Source: Acidobacteriaceae bacterium (GTDB taxonomy: Bacteria; Acidobacteriota; Terriglobia; Terriglobales; Acidobacteriaceae). From it: a DNA stretch of 6,624 bases. Positions 1-5,253 of the stretch are shown in pieces (the first letter of the stretch is position 1; every line of letters begins with the position of its first letter). A model generated the notes under the pieces. The model saw nothing but the letters and a program-made list of their open reading frames with translations, did not search any database and was not told the DNA's origin. Location of the stretch: contig JAOAPG010000304.1 of assembly GCA_025462785.1 (NCBI GenBank), forward strand, positions 1 to 6,624, read 5' to 3'. The translations under genes and the position numbers were made by a program.

Positions 1-18
1 AGAAGTGTTTTCGCTTGA

Positions 19-37
19 CATCCTCTCTCATAGGATG
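19..37. repeat. short inverted repeat upstream of the propeller gene
   Basis: CATCCT at 19-24 and AGGATG at 32-37 are perfect 6-bp arms around a 7-base loop. It directly follows TTGACA at 15-20, which resembles a sigma-70 -35 box, but no -10 box lies at the right distance. It could be a leader hairpin or an operator. The left edge of the window prevents seeing what precedes it. Confidence 0.25.
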
Positions 38-173
38 AGTGCAATCGCGATTTCTCAACAGATACACGATCTCTGACCAACCCAGCCGCTATCGGAAGCC
101 ATCTAGTGCTGCTACGATGACGGAACGGATTGATGCCGCTGGTCGTTTTGTGCAATCCGTAGTCGATGAGAAA

Positions 174-1343
174 ATGCGCCTCATCACTACCTTAGACTTG
201 AAGCAGTTTGGCCTCGTCTTATCTTTGCTTCTCGGCGTGAGTATTTGGCTGAGTTGCGGAGGCACGAACTTCGCAGCACATCCAGCTAGCCCAGACGGCG
301 AAATTTTATATATCATAAATAAAAGTACGATTAGTGCTTATTCGATCGAACCTGACTCTCTCGCAGCCACTCTGATCGAACAACCGGTTCCACTGGTTCC
401 AGTGACAGCATCCCTTGTGCAATTCGTTCCTTCACTCGACGATCGTTTTGTGTACTCGCTGTGGTCAGATGGACAAAATGTCCAGCATCTATCCGTGTTC
501 CAAACTGACGCTTCAGGAGTACCGAAAGTTCCCGCCATCCAGGTATTGAATGCGGATTCGCTTTCCCAGTTCAACATGCACCCGAATGGCCAGTTCGCCT
601 ACATGCTGGAACTGACCAGCTCTAAGAACGGGTATGAGGCTGATATCCGACTTTTCAACATTCAAGCCGATGGAGGGATGTTGAAGGAAAACCCAAAAGT
701 GCAGGGCACCTACGGGCCCTCGAATATCTGGCCCGCTTTTCTCTATGGTTTTAGCGAAGACGGCAGCAAGCTTTACGACACATCAATGGTCGCAACGGGC
801 GCCGTGTACCGAGAGCGCTCGATCAACTTAACGAACGGTGCGCTTGGCGGTGATAAACAGATTTTTAGTGCGAGCGGTGAACAGGACATCGTCATTGGAA
901 AGGTCATCGTTGATCAGTATCGGAGCGGCAGTAGCGCCAACGAGAATTCTCTGAATATATTCCCCAATACTTCCAATCCGAGCCGGGCGATAATTCATTG
1001 CACGATGGCCATGCTCAGCTTCTGTGCAACCGCAACCAATGTTCAGCTCGACAGCTCCGGTCATTACTTGTTTCTTACAGATCCAGCCACACAGGCAGTT
1101 CACGTCGCTTCTATCGACCTATCCTCAGGGAAGGTTCGCGACACTGGTAACTCAATACCAATGACTTCCCAAACTCCGGGTTTTGTTTTCAGTCCAGATG
1201 GAAGCATCGTCTATGCGATGCTGGCTAGCGACCGCAGCGTGCATTTCTATGCTTTTGACCGCGCTTCTGGTTCCCTCAGCGAAGGTGGCACTCCCCTCGC
1301 CCTTGCATCGGACAGTGGAATTTGCCCCGCACAACATCAATAG
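174..1343 (+). CDS. lipoprotein beta-propeller (lactonase/YVTN-like) protein
   Basis: The product is a probable secreted or membrane-anchored beta-propeller of 389 residues. From ATG at 174 it starts with MRLITTLDLKQFG, then a hydrophobic stretch (about residues 14-26) ending in W-L-S-C-G-G with Cys28, a slightly imperfect lipobox. After that come repeated blade signatures of the 'xxPDGxxxYxxxxxxxxIxxYxI' kind: SPDGEILYIIN (about 39-49), SLDDRFVYSL (87-96), HPNGQFAYML (136-145), SEDGSKLYDT (194-203), DSSGHYLFLT (293-302) and SPDGSIVYAM (340-349), each followed by a strand ending in a gene-product-like 'D..SG.L' turn. This is typical of the 7-bladed lactonase / 6-phosphogluconolactonase-like fold, but no catalytic residues can be assigned, so an enzymatic role is not claimed. 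The frame is open further upstream to GTG 39, and ATG 117 is also possible; ATG 174 is preferred because it places the signal peptide at the N-terminus. The Shine-Dalgarno signal is weak (GATGAG just upstream). Confidence 0.8.
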   Translation: MRLITTLDLKQFGLVLSLLLGVSIWLSCGGTNFAAHPASPDGEILYIINKSTISAYSIEPDSLAATLIEQPVPLVPVTASLVQFVPSLDDRFVYSLWSDGQNVQHLSVFQTDASGVPKVPAIQVLNADSLSQFNMHPNGQFAYMLELTSSKNGYEADIRLFNIQADGGMLKENPKVQGTYGPSNIWPAFLYGFSEDGSKLYDTSMVATGAVYRERSINLTNGALGGDKQIFSASGEQDIVIGKVIVDQYRSGSSANENSLNIFPNTSNPSRAIIHCTMAMLSFCATATNVQLDSSGHYLFLTDPATQAVHVASIDLSSGKVRDTGNSIPMTSQTPGFVFSPDGSIVYAMLASDRSVHFYAFDRASGSLSEGGTPLALASDSGICPAQHQ

Positions 1344-1354
1344 CCGGCGTGTCT

Positions 1355-1359
1355 GAGGA
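1355..1359 (+). promoter_or_regulatory. ribosome binding site of the small membrane ORF
   Basis: GAGGA at 1355-1359 lies just before ATG 1362. The spacing is short (about 2-3 bases), yet it is one of the better Shine-Dalgarno matches in the left half of the window. It falls in the 18-base gap after the propeller stop codon, which fits translation of a second cistron. Confidence 0.4.
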
Positions 1360-1361
1360 AC

Positions 1362-1484
1362 ATGACCGAACGCCAAAGTGGATTGCTCATCACAGTCGGC
1401 CAAAATCCTCCACGATATTGGAATTCACGATATTTCGGCTTTGTCGTGATTCCGTTATTGCTGACGGCGGTCCTTGTTGCATGA
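1362..1484 (+). CDS. putative 40-residue single-pass membrane protein
   Basis: This ORF of 40 codons plus TGA begins MTERQSGLLITVGQNPPRYW and ends in a hydrophobic run, YFGFVVIPLLLTAVLVA (about residues 24-40), that is long enough for one membrane span. The polar N-terminal half and the stop right after the span suggest a tail-anchored or C-in topology. It starts 18 bases after the propeller stop codon, in the same direction, behind a GAGGA signal, so a two-gene transcript with the propeller lipoprotein is plausible. I do not recognise a family. Alternatives are a chance ORF, or the N-terminus of a longer membrane protein cut by a mutation, since the neighbouring region holds several broken genes. 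Part of the coding sequence can fold into the hairpin at 1420-1453. Confidence 0.45.
   Translation: MTERQSGLLITVGQNPPRYWNSRYFGFVVIPLLLTAVLVA
1411..1434 (+). repeat. 9-bp direct repeat inside the small ORF
   Basis: CACGATATT occurs at 1411-1419 and again at 1426-1434, 15 bases apart start to start. The 15-base period is a multiple of three and gives the repeated peptide pattern P-R-Y-W / S-R-Y-F, so it may be a small in-frame duplication within the coding region. Confidence 0.4.
1420..1453. repeat. imperfect inverted repeat, possible RNA hairpin
   Basis: The left arm GGAATTCACGA (1420-1430) pairs with TCGTGATTCC (1444-1453), with one bulged T and a 13-base loop. There is no T-tract after it, so it is not a standard intrinsic terminator. 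It could form a stem in the mRNA some 80 bases past the propeller stop codon, within the small ORF. Confidence 0.35.
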
Positions 1485-1640
1485 GCTAATTTCTAATTTA
1501 GTCGGCGGCGCTGGATCGGCACTCTGGTGCGGGAAAGGCATCCACTCGCTCTCGGATTCTGTGAATATGCTCTTTGAGCGAACCTTCAGTTCTACAATCG
1601 CTTCTTCCATCTCCGCCTGCTCGGTTGCAGCATCCAGCAC
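1455..1640 (-). CDS. unassigned minus-strand ORF, doubtful
   Basis: A 61-codon frame on the minus strand starts at GTG 1640, with residues such as AATEQAEMEEAIVELKV and then a proline-rich tail. The frame stays open upstream to about 1709 without another good start. The composition (acidic, hydrophilic, few rare residues) is more protein-like than the opposite plus-strand frame, which also stays open from 1474 to 1755, and the position downstream of the decarboxylase remnant would allow co-transcription. I do not recognise the family. The gene may be a remnant or simply noise. The rest of 1485-1764 shows nothing else that I can support. Confidence 0.2.
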   Translation of the reverse strand: MLDAATEQAEMEEAIVELKVRSKSIFTESESEWMPFPHQSADPAPPTKLEISSCNKDRRQQ

Positions 1641-1764
1641 ACTTCTCGCAGAGAAGAGACCCTCAAGAACAAGGCTGCGACTGACTAGACCCTGTGGTAA
1701 CGTTCGCTTTCTAAAGGTAGGCAGCCGACCCTCTTGGCTACTCTGGCCGGCATGATAACGGGTT

Positions 1765-2638
1765 CTATCGTTGCGAGTGGCGGAGTGCCGTACGCGACTC
1801 GGTAGCTGCGATCACCAGCATGGCCTCCAAACTGCGCATTACATCCGCGTCCGTCGTCGCCCAGGAGGAGACGCTGATTCGCATAGCCTTGCGTCCTTTC
1901 CATACAGTGCCGCCTTACCAACAAGTCCCCTCTGCCTGTATAGCGTGTACTACCCGCTCGGTGGTTTCATCATCGCCGAATGAGATAAGCGCCTGATTCA
2001 GCACAACGTCATTAAGCACCTCATATCCGGCCGCGCGAAAGCCTTCTGCAAACCGTGCTGCATGTTTACATGTTCGCTCAATGAGGTCTGCCACGCCATC
2101 TGTGCCGAGCGAGCGCAGTGCTGCCCATATTTCAATGGCGCGAGCGCGACGAGACGACTCTGGTCCCCACTGCATTGGCTCGCGTTTGGGCCTGGGGTCC
2201 GGATAGTATGCTGCCGTGATCGACATTGCACGTCGTAATGAATCTGAATCGCGCACGATTGCGATGCCACTATCGTGCGGCACGTTGAGCCATTTGTGTG
2301 CATCGGTGGCCCAGGAATCAGCATCAGCGATGCCGTCGACCAAGTATTTTCGCGCAGGAGCGGTGGCCGCCCAGAGACCGAATGCACCGTCGACATGTAC
2401 CCACGCGTTCATGTTGCACGCAACTTCGCAGACCTCGCCAACCGAATCGCAAGCCCCAGTATTCACATTGCCGACTTGGACTATGACAATCACCGGCCCA
2501 TGCAGTCGCGGAATCTCAGACCGTCTCATACGTCCTGAGAGTCTGCAGGAACGACCTGTACTCGGCTTCTTCCGAAGCCAAGCAATGCCAAAGCCTTCAG
2601 CATAGTCGCGTGAACCTCCTGGCCCACAATGGGCACAA
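1765..2638 (-). pseudogene. PLP-dependent group II decarboxylase, broken (C-terminal two thirds)
   Basis: The encoded family (pyridoxal-dependent decarboxylases, Pfam PF00282) removes the carboxyl group of amino acids such as aromatic amino acids, Glu or 2,4-diaminobutyrate; the substrate here cannot be told. Reading down from 2638 the frame gives VPIVGQEVHATMLKALALL and continues to SQ near 2535. There the frame must shift by one base to continue as GRMRRSEIPRL. The next segment has GNVNTGA, then HVDGAFGLW with the Asp expected to contact the pyridine nitrogen, then TDAHKWLNVP, whose Lys (codon 2293-2295) is the expected PLP Schiff-base residue. After GTCW comes TAA (1915-1917), and the same frame then runs on as GGTVWKGRKAMRISVSSWAT to a TAG at 1765-1767. 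The family normally reads CWCGGT at that point, so the stop replaces a conserved Cys. Family members are usually about 450-480 residues; roughly 160 N-terminal residues are missing. The longest intact stretch is 1915-2529 (204 codons). A functional product is very unlikely. Confidence 0.85.
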
Positions 2639-3343
2639 GCGTTAATTCCGCGCTTGACCGAGCTTAATCACCAGGTAATCGGTGTAGTCCGGAAAACCTC
2701 GAGTGCAGCGCGAGTCGAAGCGCTCGGAGCTGTTCCGGTAATCATTGACACGCTGGACGCGCATGCTATTCAGGACTGTGTTTCTGGCGTGAAGCCACAG
2801 GTCGTCATTCCTCAACTGACCGCGATACCCGCCAAGTTGGACCTTAGACACTTTGATAGGGAGTTTGCGATGACGAACCGGCTAAGGACAGAAGGAACCG
2901 CAAATCTGATGGCCGCAGCTGTCAACGTGGGCTGTGAAGTTTTTGCGGCGCAGAGCTTTGCAGGTTGGCCATATGCCCGGACGGGACGCGTCTTCAAAAC
3001 AGAAGACGACGAGCTCGACCCAAACCCTCCGATCCGCCTGAAGACAACGCTGGACGCTCTGGGCGTGCTTGAGGACACGGGGCTCAAGGAGAAGAGAATC
3101 AAGGGCATTGTGCTTCGCTACGGTGCGTTCTATGGTCCGCGCAGTTCTATTGCGCTGGATGGTGCGATGATTGACGAGATCCGTAAAAGAAGGGTACCCC
3201 TGGATTTACGAGCTCGCGCTCAAGGCACCTGTTCCCCAGAATACGCGAGAGCCAGTCGTCCAAAAATGACTCTGTCCTCCAGACGACTTAATACGAATTC
3301 GAGACCGCTGTTGCTTCTTTCGTCGGACCAGCAGATTTTTTGA
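2639..3343 (+). pseudogene. NAD-dependent epimerase/dehydratase, truncated at both ends
   Basis: This is a short-chain dehydrogenase-like sugar or small-molecule epimerase/dehydratase family protein. Homology is visible from codon 2639: ALIPRLTELNHQVIGVVRK, matching the first helix and second strand of a Rossmann fold. Later come DVVIHQLTA-like PQVVIPQLTAIPAKLDLRHF, TNRLRTEGTANLM, AQSFAGWPYARTG, EDDELDPNPP and GIVLRYGAFYGP, in the normal family order. The GxxGxxG nucleotide-binding loop that should lie just before 2639 is absent, and no good start codon exists there (TTG 2654 is the first possible one; a stop lies at 2603-2605). After RKRRVPL near 3205 the protein stops resembling the family, where a substrate-binding C-terminal part of about 100 residues is expected; the frame runs on as unrelated sequence to TGA at 3341-3343. 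NAD binding and activity should both be lost. Confidence 0.8.
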
Positions 3344-3417
3344 TTCAGCGGAGATTTCCGTTTTGAAGAGTGGGGTCGCTAATAGGTCTCAAAGCCGAGA
3401 TAATTCTTTTGGCGACC

Positions 3418-3438
3418 AGCCCCACTAAAATGTGGGCT
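3418..3438. repeat. short hairpin-forming inverted repeat
   Basis: AGCCCCAC (3418-3425) and GTGGGCT (3432-3438) pair over 7 bp with one bulged C and a 6-base loop TAAAAT. No T-tract follows on either strand, so a terminator role is not supported. Confidence 0.3.
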
Positions 3439-3757
3439 AGGAGTCCAATGGCTGCAAAAGATAAGGGCCGTGACATTGGTTATGCTCTAGCCGCCAACTC
3501 CTGCGAGGAAGCCGACAACGTGGATGCATGTACCGTCACAGCCTCTGATGTGATCACTGCTTTCGCAGTTCCAAACCCCAGCTGCTCCTCGCAGAGTCAG
3601 TCGGTTTTTTCGGGTCTGGTCGCTCGTCCAGTTACCCGTTCGAGCTAATCACCCAGCCTACTTCGGATCGGCAACGTTTTATTTTCGCCAATCCTTTCGA
3701 CCGTCGACGCGTGCCAAACTAAACAGTTGTTGCCTCATTGTCAATGCCGCTTTTCAG

Positions 3758-3768
3758 TGCAAATTGCA
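3758..3768. repeat. 11-bp palindrome upstream of RNase HI
   Basis: TGCAAATTGCA is a perfect 11-bp palindrome about 200 bases before the RNase HI start. With the larger inverted repeat at 3791-3809 it is a possible operator, but such short palindromes also occur by chance. Confidence 0.2.
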
Positions 3769-3790
3769 ACCGCCGAAGCCCCGGGTCCTT

Positions 3791-3809
3791 TTCAACGCAA
3801 GCCGTTGAA
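3791..3809. promoter_or_regulatory. perfect inverted repeat, candidate operator or hairpin
   Basis: TTCAACG (3791-3797) and CGTTGAA (3803-3809) are perfect 7-bp arms around a 5-base spacer CAAGC, an arrangement typical of a dimeric regulator site. It lies about 155 bases upstream of the RNase HI start at 3965. TTGAAC at 3805-3810, which overlaps the right arm, resembles a -35 box, with TACACT at 3825-3830 as a -10 candidate, but the 14-base spacer is too short for confidence. Confidence 0.3.
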
Positions 3810-3871
3810 CTGTTACGGTCTTCTTACACTAAGAAACTAATTTTCCCGGTTTTCCCACAAACAATTCACAA

Positions 3872-3882
3872 ATAGTAACTAT
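3872..3882. repeat. 11-bp palindrome in the RNase HI leader
   Basis: ATAGTAACTAT is a perfect palindrome about 80 bases before ATG 3965 and 10 bases before the alternative ATG 3893. It is AT-rich and could overlap a promoter -10 region; nothing more can be shown. Confidence 0.2.
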
Positions 3883-3964
3883 CGTCAGTCTGATGAGGGA
3901 ACCAATTAAGCACCTTGACGGCGTCTATGGTCGTGACGCATGGTTCGGTATTAGGTCCTCCCAT

Positions 3965-4384
3965 ATGGCAAAGCTTACCGCTTACGTAGACGGCGCATCC
4001 TTCGGCAACCCAGGCCCATCTGGCATTGGAGTGGTGATCGACGGCACTGCGGAAGGAGCGATGAAAATTGCAAGGTGGATCGGACACCAGGACAATAACG
4101 TGGCGGAATACGTTGCGCTGCTCGAAGCACTGCAATGTGCTTTACGTCTTCGGGCCACGGCACTTCATGTGTTCTCTGACTCCGAAGTGGTCGTCAAGCA
4201 GATGAGTGGCGAATACAGCTGCCGCAGCTCCCGACTGTACTCGCTGAATTGGATCTGCCGCAAGTTGGCCCGGTCCGTCGATTTCTCCATTTCACGTGTC
4301 AGGCGGGAGAACAATGTTGCTGCCAATGCTCTAGCCAACTCGGCCGCCCGTACGAGGTTTACGAGTATGGCTGACTTCGGATGA
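3965..4384 (+). CDS. RNase HI-like protein with altered active site
   Basis: RNase H cuts the RNA strand of RNA-DNA hybrids in the cytoplasm, removing primers and R-loops. The protein has 139 residues from ATG 3965, close to the usual length of bacterial RNase HI-like proteins of the reverse-transcriptase-like class (RVT_3 type). The family blocks appear in order: AYVDGASFGNPGPSGIGVVI (Asp9, first metal ligand), NNVAEYVALLEAL (Glu48), HVFSDSEVVVKQM (Asp72), SGEY (81-84), then VRRENNVAANALANSA. In the last block the family usually has N-x-x-A-D-x-L-A; here Asp is Asn121. E. coli RNase HI is reported to tolerate some replacements of the equivalent Asp134, so activity is possible but not assured. 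The frame is open back to ATG 3893, but the extra 24 residues do not resemble the family, so ATG 3965 is chosen; only a weak TTAGG precedes it. No partner gene flanks it: a truncated epimerase lies upstream and a decayed membrane gene downstream. Confidence 0.85.
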   Translation: MAKLTAYVDGASFGNPGPSGIGVVIDGTAEGAMKIARWIGHQDNNVAEYVALLEALQCALRLRATALHVFSDSEVVVKQMSGEYSCRSSRLYSLNWICRKLARSVDFSISRVRRENNVAANALANSAARTRFTSMADFG

Positions 4385-4522
4385 AGCAAGCGAGCTCTTT
4401 TCATCGAATCAGCCGTTTCGCAAATGCTCGGAAACTGGAAGCGATTCCTAGTCTCCGGTTTGCACTTCATCCACCCGCAATTTGCTGCGAGGCCTTGCGG
4501 TTCCCGTGTAGATTAGGGGCAC

Positions 4523-4841
4523 ATGTCGTCAGAGTTTCAACCGTGGAGCAAAATTCAGGCGCTATCCCGTTCTCACGTATTTTGCACTGACATTCACCAT
4601 CTTTTGGATGGGTGTACTTGCCGTGGCTGCACCACACCTCATCCACCACCAGCATCTACCAAAGATGACTGACGTTCTCATGTTTCCGGTCGTGCTTTTC
4701 GGCCCGGAAGTGCGACGGAACATTCACCAGACAATTACTTCTTCAGCGTACCTGCCGGGTCTTTTGAGTATCGGGATCGTTAATCCTGTGGCTTGTTCCA
4801 TGCGGTCTTGGCGTCCACGATCCTGCCAAGGGATTTACTAA
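4523..4841 (+). pseudogene. membrane protein remnant resembling CPBP-type intramembrane protease
   Basis: ATG 4523 opens MSSEFQPWSKIQ. One base later (around 4559) the next frame continues RYPVLTYFALTFTIFWMG, then VLAVAAPHLIHHQHLPKMTD and VLMFPVVLFGPEV, and stays open to the TAA at 4839-4841. The 'HPVLTYFALTFxISW' start, first membrane helix and a following 'GPS/GPE' segment are typical of CPBP (abortive infection / CAAX-like) membrane proteases, which cleave substrates within the membrane. The second frame lacks an ordinary start before ATG 4608, within the first helix, so a +1 frameshift in a once longer gene explains the pattern better than two separate genes. After about 4720 the resemblance fades, and the later helices carrying the EExxR and H catalytic motifs are absent. 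It is therefore a remnant. The family call rests on pattern memory and is moderate. Confidence 0.5.
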
Positions 4842-4875
4842 CTGCAAAGTTTTTAGATTCGCTGTGCTAGTTCAG

Positions 4876-4890
4876 GAACGTATCACGTTC
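4876..4890. promoter_or_regulatory. perfect 15-bp palindrome, candidate operator
   Basis: GAACGT-ATC-ACGTTC has perfect 6-bp arms around a 3-base centre. A third partial copy, GAACGA, follows at 4915-4920. It lies about 360 bases upstream of the adaptor start, in the gene-free leader. The form suits a small dimeric repressor such as TetR/MarR type, but the owner is unknown and it could also act on the decayed gene at its left. Confidence 0.35.
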
Positions 4891-4935
4891 TTCATCGTGC
4901 CGCATACCACTAGGGAACGAATTCAAGCTACCCTT

Positions 4936-4969
4936 CTAAGGACCAAAACATCCTAAGGACCAAAACATC
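4936..4969 (+). repeat. 17-bp perfect tandem duplication
   Basis: CTAAGGACCAAAACATC occurs twice head to tail, at 4936-4952 and 4953-4969, without mismatch. Perfect identity suggests either a recent slippage event or a doubled protein-binding site. It lies 285 bases before the adaptor ATG. Confidence 0.8.
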
Positions 4970-5009
4970 GCGAGCCAATAACTTCGGAGATCAATGGGTT
5001 TCGGCTCGC
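4970..5009. repeat. inverted repeat with long loop
   Basis: GCGAGCC at 4970-4976 and GGCTCGC at 5003-5009 are perfect 7-bp GC-rich arms with a 26-base loop. The sequence after the right arm is TAACCTTTTAAC, too poor in T for a standard terminator, though a weak one is possible. It starts exactly at the end of the 17-bp tandem repeat. Confidence 0.3.
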
Positions 5010-5241
5010 TAACCTTTTAACACAACGCCCTCGCCGTTACATCGGAAGTAGGCCGACGGCAAGAACGCCCGACGTCGATATATGGACACGTCGTCAAGGG
5101 TTGGACATGCACACCTCAGACTTGAGCGGCAGCTTTGCCCTTTGCTGGCTATATGCTTTCCGTTATCAATACCTTGCATTCCCTCCTGGCTCTTCCCCCA
5201 AAAAGAGTATGGCGCGTGCATTGCAATGGCACAGCTAAACA

Positions 5242-5247
5242 GAGAGG
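5242..5247 (+). promoter_or_regulatory. ribosome binding site of the efflux adaptor
   Basis: GAGAGG six bases before ATG 5254 is the best Shine-Dalgarno match near this gene and settles the adaptor start. The frame shows a signal peptide directly after that ATG, which agrees. Confidence 0.6.
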
Positions 5248-5253
5248 CTCGCG

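Larger units (their letters stand above)
3344..3892. other. stretch without a supported gene
   Basis: A 92-codon plus-strand frame (3370-3648) is open but has no recognisable domain and no good Shine-Dalgarno site. The minus strand opposite it reads as a peptide with a membrane-like run (FAAIGLLAHILVGLVAK) broken by stops, so this may be the remains of a minus-strand gene. Neither can be assigned. From about 3650 on, the sequence is short of long frames and carries small palindromes, as expected for an upstream region of the RNase HI gene. Confidence 0.4.
4842..5253. other. gene-free leader of the efflux operon
   Basis: No coding frame here shows family features; the open frames over 5009-5371 and 5082-5462 overlap the adaptor gene in other frames and look like shadows. 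The stretch holds a 15-bp palindrome (4876-4890), a 17-bp tandem repeat (4936-4969), an inverted repeat (4970-5009) and the palindrome CGACGTCG at 5070-5077. I could not pick a convincing -35/-10 pair. No regulator gene of the TetR or MarR type is present, although such genes often sit beside RND operons. Confidence 0.5.

Noticed and set aside
12..37. Possible IS200/IS605-type end (CTTGACATCCTC followed by a small hairpin)
   Set aside because: The resemblance covers only a dozen bases at the window edge, and there is no transposase or tnpB-like gene and no second end in the window.
39..173. Longer start (GTG 39 or ATG 117) for the propeller protein
   Set aside because: These starts place 27-45 hydrophilic residues before an obvious signal peptide; ATG 174 gives a normal lipoprotein N-terminus. 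The weak ribosome site leaves some doubt.
1474..1755. 93-codon plus-strand frame
   Set aside because: Ser/Arg-rich reading without domain, probably a shadow; the minus strand there looks more protein-like, and even that is uncertain.
2216..2605. Plus-strand frames opposite the decarboxylase
   Set aside because: They are antisense to the recognisable PLP-enzyme motifs and contain no family signal.
2642..3108. Minus-strand frames opposite the epimerase
   Set aside because: Antisense to clearly conserved epimerase blocks; composition is that of a shadow frame.
4165..4470. 101-codon minus-strand frame opposite RNase HI
   Set aside because: Antisense of the RNase HI motif region, with no independent family features.
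5122..5169. Sigma-70-like promoter pieces (TTGAGC, TTGCTG, TATGCT, TATCAA) upstream of the adaptor
   Set aside because: No pair has an acceptable 16-18 base spacing, so no promoter is called.
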